From positions 1,860,001-1,924,000 of the forward strand of contig NZ_CP114767.1 of the NCBI RefSeq assembly GCF_027359925.1: a stretch of 64,000 nucleotides of DNA, given 5' to 3'. Origin of the DNA: Hymenobacter canadensis (lineage in GTDB: Bacteria > Bacteroidota > Bacteroidia > Cytophagales > Hymenobacteraceae). The position numbers were made by a program, and so were the translations under genes. How positions within the stretch are numbered: the stretch's first letter is position 1; each line of letters opens with the position of its first letter. Positions 8,238-16,550 of this stretch are shown here, piece after piece. The notes under the pieces were generated by a model, which worked only from the letters and a program-made list of their open reading frames with translations, searched no databases and was not told the DNA's origin.

Positions 8238-9006
8238 TGGCTTCCTGAACAAAGGTTTCTGATGCGGCCAGGCGGTTTTCCAGGAACTGCACGTAGGCTT
8301 CGCGCTGCTGCGCGATGGTGCGGTCGGGCTCCAGCAGCCACTCGTCGGGCACCAGCGCCACGATGGCGCGCAGCACGTCCGGCGTGAGGCGGGCGCGGCC
8401 TTCGGCGTCCACGGCGTTTAGCTCTGAGGCCTGGGGCAGCAGCACGTGGTCTTTCACCTGCGGAAAGGACCGCGGCTTGGTTTGCTCAGCCCAGTTGGGG
8501 GCGGTGTGATGCACGTAGAGGGCCGCGCCGTGGTCAATCAGCCACAGCTCTTTGTGCCAGAGCAGCAGGTTGGTGTTGCGGGCCGTGCGGTCTACGTTCA
8601 GCGTGAGGGCGTCGAGCCACACCACCTGCGAGGCCAGGCGCGCGTCCACGGTGGTCACCAGCGGGTCGAAGGTGCTGGCGCGGGCCAGGTAGTGCAGGGC
8701 CAGGTTGAGGCCGGTGCTGGCCCGGAGCAAATCCTGGATTTCCTCGTCGGGCTCGGTGCGGCCAAACGCTTCGTCGAGGCGGATAAACACCAGCTCGGGC
8801 AGCTTCATGCCCAGCGCGCGGGCCAGCTCGCCCACAATCAGCTCGGCCACCAAGGCCTTGGGGCCCTGCCCCGCCCCCCGGAATTTCACCACGTACAGGA
8901 AGCCGTCGTCGGCCTCCACCAGCGCCGGCAAGGAGCCGCCCTCGCGCAGCGGGGTCACGTAGCGCGTCACATCAACGGTTCTCAGCGAAAGGTCACTTGC
9001 CAGCAT
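8212..9006 (-). CDS. HipA-like kinase (HipA_2 type)
   Basis: 264 aa from ATG 9004-9006 (MLASDLSLRTVDVTRY). Kinase-type residues are visible: a Lys in VVKFRG (about residue 41), a catalytic-loop pattern NVDRTARNTN (138-146, with D139, R140 and N146), and a metal-binding DHG in LWLIDHGAAL (about 158-160). It is shorter than classical HipA (about 440 aa) and lacks the N-terminal HipA domain, as in the stand-alone HipA_2 family. It precedes and overlaps the DUF3037 gene. No HipB-like DNA-binding antitoxin is adjacent. A GTCCTTTG sequence upstream (9037-9044, minus) is a weak -7 candidate. Confidence 0.82.
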   Translation of the reverse strand: MLASDLSLRTVDVTRYVTPLREGGSLPALVEADDGFLYVVKFRGAGQGPKALVAELIVGELARALGMKLPELVFIRLDEAFGRTEPDEEIQDLLRASTGLNLALHYLARASTFDPLVTTVDARLASQVVWLDALTLNVDRTARNTNLLLWHKELWLIDHGAALYVHHTAPNWAEQTKPRSFPQVKDHVLLPQASELNAVDAEGRARLTPDVLRAIVALVPDEWLLEPDRTIAQQREAYVQFLENRLAASETFVQEANAAREALI

Positions 9007-9060
9007 ACTGGGTCGGGGTTTAAGCGGGTTGGGGCGCAAAGGACGCACAAAAGTGGCACA

Positions 9061-9558
9061 CTAGCCGCCGGTTTTGCCCGCTACTCCGTGGCCGGCGCCG
9101 GCAGCTGGCGCGGCCGCCGGGGCCAGCACCAAACTCACCGAGTTGATGCAGTAGCGCAAACCGGCCGGCGCCGGCCCATCGGGGAAAACGTGGCCGAGGT
9201 GGCCGCCGCACACGTTGCAGCTGGCCTCGATGCGTTGCATTTGGTGGCTGTCGTCGGGGAGGTAGCAGATGGCGGCGGGCGTGGCGGGCTGGGTGAAGCT
9301 GGGCCAGCCGGAAATAGCGTGGTACTTGGTGGCCGAGTCGAAAAGCAGGCTGTGGCAGCCCGCGCAGTGGTAGCGGCCGGGCTCGTAGGCGCGGCAGTAG
9401 GCGTTGCGGTAGGGCGGCTCGGTGCCGCGGCCGCGCAGCACGGCGTACTGGGCGGGCGTCAGGCGCTGCTGCCACGCCTCCTCGGTCAGTTCCACCCGCC
9501 GGGGCGGCTCAGGGTTGGCGTAGCGGGCAAAAATTAGCACGTCTTTCCAGCGCAGCAT
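9061..9558 (-). CDS. msrB: Peptide-methionine (R)-S-oxide reductase
   Basis: 165 aa from ATG 9556-9558. Reduces methionine-R-sulfoxide in proteins. Two zinc-binding CxxC pairs (C65-C68 in HCAGCH, C114-C117 in CNVCGGHLGHVF), the GWPSF motif at 84-88 and the catalytic Cys in RYCINS (C137) are all present. There is no signal peptide, so it is likely cytoplasmic. The C-terminus carries a short Ala/Gly/Pro tail absent from most homologues. It lies just upstream of the HipA-like gene on the same strand with a 54-base gap, possibly co-transcribed. Confidence 0.93.
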   Translation of the reverse strand: MLRWKDVLIFARYANPEPPRRVELTEEAWQQRLTPAQYAVLRGRGTEPPYRNAYCRAYEPGRYHCAGCHSLLFDSATKYHAISGWPSFTQPATPAAICYLPDDSHQMQRIEASCNVCGGHLGHVFPDGPAPAGLRYCINSVSLVLAPAAAPAAGAGHGVAGKTGG

Positions 9559-9603
9559 AACACGAGTTGAGGGTTGATGTGGATTATCGGAACCACAGAA
9601 CGG

Positions 9604-9765
9604 GGTAGAGACGCAATATTTTGCGTCTCGTCGTTGAACGGCTCGGAACCGCGCCCGCTAAACAACATCAGCAACTGCGCCTCGTCGTTGAACGACTCGG
9701 AACCGCGCCCGCTAAACAACATCAGCAACGACGAGACGCAAGATATTGCGTCTCTACGCCGTCCT
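9604..9765. repeat. Family D repeat with internal 54-bp duplication
   Basis: The outer arms are gtagagacgcaatatt on the left and agatattgcgtctctac on the right. Between them a 54-bp segment, starting ctcgtcgttgaacgg at 9627, repeats at 9681 with one change in the first 20 bases (aacggc to aacgac). Confidence 0.8.
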
Positions 9766-9776
9766 GATGGGCCTTG

Positions 9777-11105
9777 CTAACCAGCTACTTTCGCTAATGC
9801 AGCCGCTATTTCGGCAAACAACGGCCGGCTGGCTACCTCTGGCTGCAGGCACTGGTCGCGGAGCTGCTGCAAGCGCTGCAGACCCGGTTCCTCGGCGGCC
9901 GACGGGACGCAGTGCGCCAGCAGTTCCTCCAGCAGGCAGCCAAACGCCCGGGCTTCCAGCTGCTGCAGGGCCCGCGCCGGGGCCGCCTGGGGTGCAAAGA
10001 AGCAGGCCGCGCCAAAGTCGCTGAGCAGGGCCGCGCCGGTGGCGGGGTACAGGATGTTGTGGGCGTATAGGTCGCCGTGCAGGATGCCGCGGCTGTGCAG
10101 GTGGGCCACCGCTGATGCGATACCGTGGGTGAGGCGCAGCACAGCCGGCAGCGTAAACGTGGTGCCGGGCGCGTACACGTCGCGGGTGCAGGTGGCGAAG
10201 CTGGGCGGGCCGGCCAGGTTGGTGAACTCCGGCGGAATCAGCTCCAGTACCAGCCCTTCGGCTCCGGCCGGGTGGCCGGTCAGGCGCCCATCCACGGGCA
10301 CCAGGCTGGGGTGGCGGCCGGCGCTGATGCAGGCTACCATTTCGGAGTGCGGCAGACCGTCGCTCGTCACGGCGCCCTTGAACACCTTCACGGCCACCTC
10401 GCGCGCTGGCTGCGCGCCGCCGGGCTGCCAACGGGCCTGCGAAATCACGCCCGACGCGCCTTCGCCCAGCTGCCGGCCCAGCACCAGCGTGTCCCAGGCA
10501 ATCGTGCCGATGGGGTGCTGCGCCAGCGCCGCATCTTCAGCGGCTTCGCTAAACGGGTTGCCGGCGTAGGCCAGCCACGACAGGCGCGGCAGCGCCAGCA
10601 GCCACGCGGGCAGCTCAGTGAGGCGGTTGGCAGCCAGGCGCAGCAGCTCCAAATTGGTGCACCGGGCCAGGGTTTCGGGCAGCCCGGTGAGGCAGTTGCC
10701 GGCCAGCATCAGCTTCTGCAGGTGCCGGCAGTTGCCGATTTCGGGGGGCAGCGCTTCGAGCTGGTTGTCGGTGAGGATGAGCCACTGCAGCGCCGGCGGC
10801 AGCGCCGCGCCGGGCAGCGTCCGGATGTGGTTGGCCTTGAAGCCGATCATGCTCAGTTGCGGGCACTCGCCCAGCACCTCGGGCACGGTGGTGAACTGGT
10901 TATCGGAGCAGAACAGGATACGCAGGTGGCGCAGGCGGCCGAAGTCCGGGGGCAACGCTGCCAGCGCGTTGCCCGACAGGTTGAGGACTTCCAACGTATC
11001 AGCCAGGGTGAAAATTTCGTGGGGAAACTCGGTCAGGTTTTCCGAGAGGTCAAGGCGCCGGGCGCCGGCCAGCTGGCCGCTGCGCAGCTCTTCAAGGGTA
11101 TGCAT
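9777..11105 (-). CDS. Leucine-rich repeat protein kinase
   Basis: 442 aa from ATG 11103-11105 (MHTLEELRSGQLAGARR). Residues about 20-190 are seven or eight LRRs of 22-23 residues (L-x-x-L-x-L-x-x-N-x-L-x-x-L-P), e.g. LEVLNLSGNALAALP. From about 200 an atypical protein kinase follows: Gly-rich loop LGEGASG, VAVKVFK (ATP-binding Lys), HGDLYAHNIL (catalytic loop with HGD instead of HRD) and SDFGAA. The C-lobe is short. This architecture (LRR plus kinase, cytoplasmic, no membrane segment) is known in Bacteroidota but its targets are not. It ends next to a family D repeat and is on the same strand as selO, 56 bases downstream of it. Confidence 0.85.
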   Translation of the reverse strand: MHTLEELRSGQLAGARRLDLSENLTEFPHEIFTLADTLEVLNLSGNALAALPPDFGRLRHLRILFCSDNQFTTVPEVLGECPQLSMIGFKANHIRTLPGAALPPALQWLILTDNQLEALPPEIGNCRHLQKLMLAGNCLTGLPETLARCTNLELLRLAANRLTELPAWLLALPRLSWLAYAGNPFSEAAEDAALAQHPIGTIAWDTLVLGRQLGEGASGVISQARWQPGGAQPAREVAVKVFKGAVTSDGLPHSEMVACISAGRHPSLVPVDGRLTGHPAGAEGLVLELIPPEFTNLAGPPSFATCTRDVYAPGTTFTLPAVLRLTHGIASAVAHLHSRGILHGDLYAHNILYPATGAALLSDFGAACFFAPQAAPARALQQLEARAFGCLLEELLAHCVPSAAEEPGLQRLQQLRDQCLQPEVASRPLFAEIAAALAKVAG

Positions 11106-11160
11106 GCCCCAAAGGTCGGTAGCGAACCGCAAACCGGCGCCCCGCTACCAACGCCCCGCC

Positions 11161-12759
11161 CTACGAGCTGCACGACAGCGTGGCGCTGCCGGGCTTGGTG
11201 CGGGCCCACTCGGGCCGCTTGGCGGCCAGGTCGTCGTGGCCGGGTTGCTCGGTGAAGGGCGTTTTCAGCACCTGCTGCAGCCGGTGCAGCGGGGCCAGGT
11301 CGCCGGCTTCAGCCGCCTCGATGGCCTGCTGCGCCAGGTAGTTGCGCAGCACGTACTTGGGGTTGGCGGCCAACATGCCTTCCTGAATAACCTCGGGCGC
11401 GGCCGTTTCCTGGCGCAGCCGCCCGGCGTATTGCACCAGCCATGCCCGCAGCGGCACGTGGGCCGCGCTGCCCGGCTCGATGTAGCAGGCCGCGGCCAGC
11501 AGTGTGTCCAGGGCGTCGTCATCTTCCTGCAGCAGCGCTGGCACGGCTTCCGACAGGCCCCGGAAAAACAGCGTCAGGTCGGCCTCGGCAGTTTGCAGCG
11601 CGGCGGGCAGGGCCTCCAGCAGCGCGTGGTCGGGGGCTGCGAAGGTGGCCAGACCGAGCTTGCGGGCCATCAGCTGGCGGTAGGTGGCGTTGAAGGTGGC
11701 GGCGTACTCATCGAGCAGCGGGCGTAGCGCCTGCGGGTCGGGCAGCAGGGGCCCCAGGGCCTGGGCCAGCGCCATCAGGTTCCAGAGCCCTATCCGCGGC
11801 TGCTGCCCGAAGGCGTAGCGGCGGCCGCCGAAGTCGGTGGTGTTGGGGGTCCAGTCGGGGTCGAAGGGCTCCAGCCAGCCGTAGGGGCCGTAGTCGATGG
11901 TGAGGCCTAGGATGCTCATGTTGTCGGTGTTGAGCACGCCGTGCACGAAGCCCACGGATTGCCAGTGCGCCACCATTACGGCGGTGCGGCGGCTTACTTC
12001 GGCAAACCAGCGCACATACACCTCCGGCGAGGGCGCGCCCAGCTCCGGAAAATACCGCGTAATCACGTAGTCAGCCAGCGCCTGCAGGTTGTCGATTTCG
12101 CCCAGCGCGGCCAGCAGCTGGAAGCTGCCGAAGCGCACGAACGTAGGCGCCACCCGCGCCACCACGGCGCCGGGCTCGGGCCGGGCGTTGCCGTCGTAGA
12201 ACATGTCGCGCACCACCTGGTCGCCGGTGGCTGCCAGGCTCAGGGCGCGGGTGGTGGGCACTCCGAGGTGGTACATGGCTTCGGAGCACAGAAACTCCCG
12301 TACCGAAGAGCGCAGCACGGCCCGGCCATCGGCGCGGCGCGAGTAGGGCGTGGGGCCGGCACCTTTCAGCTGCAGCTCCCACGGCGTGCCGTCGGTGGCC
12401 GTCAGCTCGCCCAGGCTCATGGCGCGGCCGTCGCCGAGCTGGCCGGCCCAGTTGCCGAACTGGTGCCCGCCGTAGCGCGCCGCAAACGGCTTCATGGTTT
12501 CGGTTACGAGGTTGCCGGCCAGCACGGCGGCGCCGGGGCCGCGCTCGGCCGGTTTCGCCAAGCCCAGAAACGCCGCCATTTCCTCGGACCAGGCCAGCAG
12601 GTGCGGATCGGCAACGGGCGTGGGCGCGGTGCGCGAGTAGTGGTAGCCCGGCACCTGGCGGGGGCTGTTGTCCAAGGAGGCGTCGCCGCGCAGCGTGTCG
12701 ACAAAAGAGTTCTGATAAACGGCCTTATCGGGCGTTGGGAAAGCAATAGGCTGAGGCAT
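11161..12759 (-). CDS. selO: Protein adenylyltransferase SelO
   Basis: 532 aa from ATG 12757-12759 (MPQPIAFPTPDKAVYQ); an in-frame start at 12798 is rejected as it adds residues with no counterpart. SelO is a pseudokinase-fold enzyme that transfers AMP to Ser, Thr and Tyr of target proteins. Family motifs: YGGHQFGNWAGQLGDGRA, ELQLKGAGPTPYSRRADGRA, VLRSSVREFLCSEAMYHLG, FVHGVLNTDNMSI and IDYGPYGW. The C-terminus ends CSS, matching the redox-active Cys (selenocysteine in some eukaryotes) of the family. It lies upstream of the LRR-kinase gene on the same strand. Confidence 0.95.
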   Translation of the reverse strand: MPQPIAFPTPDKAVYQNSFVDTLRGDASLDNSPRQVPGYHYSRTAPTPVADPHLLAWSEEMAAFLGLAKPAERGPGAAVLAGNLVTETMKPFAARYGGHQFGNWAGQLGDGRAMSLGELTATDGTPWELQLKGAGPTPYSRRADGRAVLRSSVREFLCSEAMYHLGVPTTRALSLAATGDQVVRDMFYDGNARPEPGAVVARVAPTFVRFGSFQLLAALGEIDNLQALADYVITRYFPELGAPSPEVYVRWFAEVSRRTAVMVAHWQSVGFVHGVLNTDNMSILGLTIDYGPYGWLEPFDPDWTPNTTDFGGRRYAFGQQPRIGLWNLMALAQALGPLLPDPQALRPLLDEYAATFNATYRQLMARKLGLATFAAPDHALLEALPAALQTAEADLTLFFRGLSEAVPALLQEDDDALDTLLAAACYIEPGSAAHVPLRAWLVQYAGRLRQETAAPEVIQEGMLAANPKYVLRNYLAQQAIEAAEAGDLAPLHRLQQVLKTPFTEQPGHDDLAAKRPEWARTKPGSATLSCSS

Positions 12760-12914
12760 GGAGAGGCAAGAGAAATGAGCGGCGGTCTGCCGCAACATAC
12801 GCGGGAAGCCGCAAGTTCGCTAACCCGAAAGTGCGCGCGTTGTTGAGGCCGGCCGCCAAAACGGCCCCGGCAGCGTCGTCGTGCCTTCTATCCATACCGG
12901 AACCCAGCAGCAGC

Positions 12915-13295
12915 TTAGGGCGCGGTGGTGAAGCCCAGGCGCTGTACGGTTTCGCCTTCAAAGTCGAACTCAATCAGCACGGCCGGCTCCTCTCCTACCA
13001 CCCAGCCGTCGTGGCCGGGCGCAATGGCCACGGCCTGCGGCGCCACAAACTGCTCCACCTGCCCATCGGCGTACTGAATATGAAACTCGCCCCGGGCCAG
13101 AAACCCCACGTGCGCGTGCTGGCACAGGGCCGTGCCCACCACCGGCTGCATATCCTTCGACCACCGGAAGCCCACCGGATACACCACCCGCTTTACCCGC
13201 GCCGCGCCAGTGCGCACTACATCAATAGCAACGCCGCCCACCACCCGGTGGTCGGCTCCCTTCAGCGGGCCCATAAGAGAATCTGACTGCGACAT
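12915..13295 (-). CDS. Cupin-domain protein
   Basis: 126 aa from ATG 13293-13295 (MSQSDSLMGPLKGADHR). A single cupin barrel is indicated by CQHAHVGFLARGEFHIQYADG, a variant of the cupin motif 1 (G(X)5HXH(X)3-4E(X)6G), and by a second motif near PGHDGWVVGEEPAVLIEFDF. It could bind a metal and a small ligand; no substrate can be read. It lies upstream of selO on the same strand, separated by 155 bases. Confidence 0.75.
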   Translation of the reverse strand: MSQSDSLMGPLKGADHRVVGGVAIDVVRTGAARVKRVVYPVGFRWSKDMQPVVGTALCQHAHVGFLARGEFHIQYADGQVEQFVAPQAVAIAPGHDGWVVGEEPAVLIEFDFEGETVQRLGFTTAP

Positions 13296-13461
13296 AACAG
13301 GTGACTTTTAACTGGTGAGAAACAACACAGAAAGAACAGACGGCAGGCCCCCGGCCGGGCGCGGCGGCTTTCCGTCCTTCCGGAATCAAAGTACTCAATC
13401 CTCTATAAATCAGCCGGCCTTATTTCTCACTGAACCCAGCCACCAACCTGGCCTAAACGGC

Positions 13462-13494
13462 GTCGGCCCCACCTCCAAAGGAAGCGGGGCCGAC
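13462..13494 (-). terminator. Hairpin after the small secreted protein gene
   Basis: gtcggcccc (13462-13470) pairs with ggggccgac (13486-13494). It sits 34 bases past the stop codon at 13528 on the minus strand. There is no clear T-run, so it may be a weak or Rho-assisted terminator. The rest of 13296-13527 shows nothing else. Confidence 0.45.
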
Positions 13495-13527
13495 ATTGTC
13501 AGGGCAAATTAGCGGCGGCAGAGCCGG

Positions 13528-13854
13528 CTAGCGGCCGGGGAAGCGCTTCACTGGCTCACGGCGGCCGTAGCCGTATTGGTCGTTGCGGCGCTTCTGGTCG
13601 TCGCGGCCGTAACGGCCGTCGCGCTGGCACTTGTCGTTGTCGCGGCGGTTGTCGTAACCGCGGCGGTCCTGGTACTTCTTGTCTTTGCCTTTCTTGTCGT
13701 AGCGTTTATCGTCTCTGGGACCTCTGTCGTGGTCATGGTCGCGGTCGGATTTCCGCTCCCAGCGGTCATCGTCAACACGGGAAGCAAGGGGCGCGGCAGC
13801 GGCGGAAGTAGCCAGCAATATTGCGGCGGCAAAGGACAGCAGGAGCGTTTTCAT
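13528..13854 (-). CDS. Small secreted protein rich in charged residues
   Basis: 108 aa from ATG 13852-13854 (MKTLLLSFAAAILLATSA). A clear signal peptide (about residues 1-21, cut after TSAAAA) precedes a mature region made almost only of Arg, Asp, Lys, Tyr, Gly and His (for example RDHDHDRGPRDDKRYDKKGK). The region is likely disordered. Such short secreted proteins with Asp/Arg/Tyr-rich tails are common in Hymenobacter and have no known function. A longer frame from 14028 is open but its N-terminal part is not signal-like and covers the upstream non-coding DNA. Confidence 0.65.
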   Translation of the reverse strand: MKTLLLSFAAAILLATSAAAAPLASRVDDDRWERKSDRDHDHDRGPRDDKRYDKKGKDKKYQDRRGYDNRRDNDKCQRDGRYGRDDQKRRNDQYGYGRREPVKRFPGR

Positions 13855-14063
13855 GGGAAGGGAGGTTACAGGGTGAGTACCGTTTGGGCCAGGAAGCCGG
13901 GCGCGGGCAGCAGCCTGCGCCGAAGCGTCTGGCGGGGCATTTGCAAGCATGGTGCCAATGTGGCCGGCGGCGGCCACTCCCCTGCCCGCGGTGGCTCTTC
14001 TTTCTGGCCGCCCCGGTGCACCTCCCAACGCAACAAAGCGGCCTAAAATCAGCCAGCGGCCAC

Positions 14064-14108
14064 AAAAAAAAGCGGAGAAGCTCCGGCCGCCAAGCCTGCT
14101 TCTCCGCT
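14064..14108 (-). terminator. Rho-independent terminator of asnA
   Basis: On the minus strand a stem of 11 bp (agcggagaagc at 14071-14081 with gcttctccgct at 14098-14108) is followed by eight T (A-run at 14064-14071). It lies about 105 bases downstream of the asnA stop codon. The remainder of 13855-14212 shows no other feature. Confidence 0.85.
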
Positions 14109-14212
14109 TCGCTGTTGGAGGTAGCGAACCTATGCAAGTTTCCGGAACGATGCGCGCCTGACTCCGGCGGGCGCCACTTGCGTATCGCCCCGAAAACCGT
14201 TTTCAGGGTGCC

Positions 14213-15220
14213 CTACAACAGCCCTACCCCGGCCCCGGCAAGTTCGGCGCGCACAGCCTCCGGCCAGATGCTCACCTGCACTTCGCCGATGTGGCCTTTG
14301 CGCAGCATGAACATGCACACCCGGCTCTGCCCGATGCCGCCGCCGATGCTCTGCGGCAGTTCGTCCTTCAGCAGGCGCGAGTGAAACGACAGCTCCTGCC
14401 GGTCTTCGCAGCCGCGCAACGCCAGCTGGCGCACCAGCGCGTGCTTATCCACCCGAATGCCCATCGACGATACCTCGAAGGAGGTTTGCAGAATGGGGTG
14501 CCAGAGCAGAATGTCGCCGTTGAGGCCGCGGTAGCCGTCGGCGGTTTCGGTGCTCCAGTCGTCGTAGTCGGGGGCACGGCCGTCGTGGGCTTCGCCGTGG
14601 CTCAGCTCGCCACCAATGCCCACCAGGAACACCGCGCCGTACTGCTTCACCACCTCATGCTCGCGCTCCTTGGGCGTCAGCGTCGGGTACTGGCGCAGCA
14701 GGTCTTCGGCGTGCATAAACGTGATTTTAGCGGGCAGCACCGGCGTAATTTCCGGGTAGGTTTCGGCTATGCGGGCCTCGGTGGTGCGCAGGGCCTCGTA
14801 GATGCGCTCCACGGTGGCGTGTAGAAACTCCGGCGTGCGCTGCTCGGCGCTAATGTGCTTTTCCCAGTCCCACTGGTCCACGTAGATGGAGTGGATGGGC
14901 GAGTAGTCCTCGTCGGGGCGCAGGGCGCGCATGTCGGTGAGCAGGCCGCGGCCGGCCTCGATGCCGAGCTCCTGCAGGCGCACCCGTTTCCACTTGGCCA
15001 ACGAGTGCACCACCACGGCGCGGCGCTCGTCCAGGGCTTTGATGGGGAAGCCCACCGGCCTCTCAATCCCGTTCAGGTCGTCGTTGATGCCGGTGCCATC
15101 GAGCACGGCAATCGGCGAGGATACTTTCACAAGGTGCAGCTGCGACGACAATTCCCGGGAGAAGGTGTCTTTCACAAAGCTGATGGCTTCTTCGGTTTTG
15201 AGCATTTCGGGGGCAGTCAT
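14213..15220 (-). CDS. asnA: Aspartate-ammonia ligase
   Basis: 335 aa from ATG 15218-15220 (MTAPEMLKTEEAISFVK). Converts aspartate and ammonia to asparagine using ATP. It has the class II aminoacyl-tRNA-synthetase-like fold typical of the family, with DGTGINDDLNGIERPV near residue 45, HSIYVDQWDWEK, LPAKITFMHAEDL, and the C-terminal LPQSIGGGIGQSRVCMF and LRKGHIGEVQVS. Length matches other AsnA proteins (about 330-350 aa). Its upstream side is a 450-base AT-rich gap; it has its own terminator downstream. No asparagine-dependent regulator (AsnC) is next to it. Confidence 0.95.
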   Translation of the reverse strand: MTAPEMLKTEEAISFVKDTFSRELSSQLHLVKVSSPIAVLDGTGINDDLNGIERPVGFPIKALDERRAVVVHSLAKWKRVRLQELGIEAGRGLLTDMRALRPDEDYSPIHSIYVDQWDWEKHISAEQRTPEFLHATVERIYEALRTTEARIAETYPEITPVLPAKITFMHAEDLLRQYPTLTPKEREHEVVKQYGAVFLVGIGGELSHGEAHDGRAPDYDDWSTETADGYRGLNGDILLWHPILQTSFEVSSMGIRVDKHALVRQLALRGCEDRQELSFHSRLLKDELPQSIGGGIGQSRVCMFMLRKGHIGEVQVSIWPEAVRAELAGAGVGLL

Positions 15221-15380
15221 GATGCGTTTTTATTTAAGTGACGTGAATTATTTTATTTAAAAAAGGCACGCGTTTTCCAGCCTCCCCATCGGGAGTTTTT
15301 AATTTTCAGAAATTAAGCGTGCCGAAAAAATTACGGCACCAGCCCAGCCGGCAAAATCAAGCAGCCGGTTCGGCAGGCAC

Positions 15381-15417
15381 AAAAAAAAGCCTTCCGGATA
15401 AGGGAAGGCTGCTTAAA
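15381..15417 (-). terminator. Rho-independent terminator, minus strand
   Basis: On the minus strand agccttcc (15403-15410) pairs with ggaaggct (15388-15395) and the A-run at 15381-15388 becomes eight T. It would end transcripts of the PD-(D/E)XK gene at 15668, leaving a 250-nt 3' tail. A second A-run at 15415-15421 could make it bidirectional. Confidence 0.75.
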
Positions 15418-15420
15418 AAA

Positions 15421-15660
15421 ATCAGTGGTTGATTTTTTATATCTCGAATGGAGCAATAGCCTTCCTGTCTCGAATCGGATTATTATTCGAGTTATTATTA
15501 GGAAGATTATTGCTGAAAAGGCGCATGGTCAGGTGCTGTTTTTGTCAGATGTATGCAAGTATAAAAATCTATAACAGCAACTCCTAAAATAATCTGACTT
15601 AATTTTCTAATTCAGGTGAATTACTTCTTATAATACTATTAGGCTTTCTGATTTTCTATG
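15421..15660. other. AT-rich non-coding segment
   Basis: About 240 bases are far lower in GC than anything around them, with short repeats such as ctcgaatggag, tctcgaatcgg and ttattcgag. There is no open frame of note. It could be an AT-rich 3' tail of the gene ending at 15668, a protein-binding site, or a remnant of transferred DNA. Confidence 0.45.
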
Positions 15661-15667
15661 CATCGGC

Positions 15668-16378
15668 CTATTCAGTGCCCAGCAAGGCGTCGCGCACGTC
15701 ACGCACGGCGCCGGCCACCGCAGCTGGCACGGGCGTGTCGGGCTGTAGCTGCCGGAGCAGGCGCAGATACTTGGCGCGGCCCTCCGAGAGCATGAAGCGC
15801 GGCACCTCGTACACGAACAAACTGAAGGGCTCCACCTTCTGCACCCCTACCAGCACAAACCGGTCGGCGCGCAGGGCGTCGGCGTAGAAGGCGGCCTGCC
15901 GGTCGTAGTCGTAGCCGCTGCACTGCGCCACAAAGTGCTGATGGTCGCGGGCCAGGGTGGTTTTGAAGTCGATGATAGTGTAGGGCTGGCCGGGCTGATC
16001 CACGATGAGGTCGGCGCGGAGCTTGCAGAGCGTGCCGGTCACGGCTTCGGTGAACACACAACTGGGCTCGGCAATGCCAGTTTGCAGCCACTCGCTCACC
16101 TGCGGGTTCAGCTGCACGCCTTCCACCATCCACCACACCAGCGTGTCGTTGATGCCGGGCAGGCCGGGCTCGTAGAGGTCGGGCTCGAGCAGCGCGGTGT
16201 GGAAGGCCGTGCCCAGCCCCAGCGCACCGCTGGACGTGGTGGGGCGCGGCGGCCGGCCGTTCAGCGCGTCGCGCAGGCGGGACAGGTCGGAGTTGGCAAT
16301 GGCGGGCAGGGCGCGGTAATCGTCGTAGGGTACGCGCAGCAAATCGGGGCGCGGGGTGGTAGCAGCAGAATCAATCAC
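15668..16378 (-). CDS. PD-(D/E)XK nuclease-like protein
   Basis: About 236 aa, taking GTG at 16376-16378 as start (MIDSAATTPRPDLLRVPYD); the frame continues upstream to 16591 without an ATG and those residues are not protein-like. The start is uncertain. PD-(D/E)XK signs are 'LRADLIVDQPGQPYTIIDFK' (catalytic Asp, then the D-F-K motif) and the RecB-like Q-x-x-x-Y in RQAAFYADAL. Homologues are annotated as exodeoxyribonuclease VIII-like or RecB-like single-domain nucleases. It is not next to a recombination or restriction gene, so its role is open. Confidence 0.7.
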   Translation of the reverse strand: MIDSAATTPRPDLLRVPYDDYRALPAIANSDLSRLRDALNGRPPRPTTSSGALGLGTAFHTALLEPDLYEPGLPGINDTLVWWMVEGVQLNPQVSEWLQTGIAEPSCVFTEAVTGTLCKLRADLIVDQPGQPYTIIDFKTTLARDHQHFVAQCSGYDYDRQAAFYADALRADRFVLVGVQKVEPFSLFVYEVPRFMLSEGRAKYLRLLRQLQPDTPVPAAVAGAVRDVRDALLGTE

Positions 16379-16550
16379 GGGAACAGAACAGCGCAGCCAA
16401 AGAAAAGGCTCCGCATTGAGGGGTTTGGGAGGAAGCAGTATAGGTATTTTTACGGTAGGAAGCCGCCCGAGGCCGGTGCCACCACTGCCTACGCGGGCCT
16501 GAACCGGGCCAGACCAGTTCCGCCACCATCCCCACCCGCGGCACTCCAGG

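Noticed and set aside
13576..14046. 156-aa Val/Ala-rich plus-strand frame
   Set aside because: Mirror of the Asp/Arg/Tyr-rich secreted protein on the minus strand.
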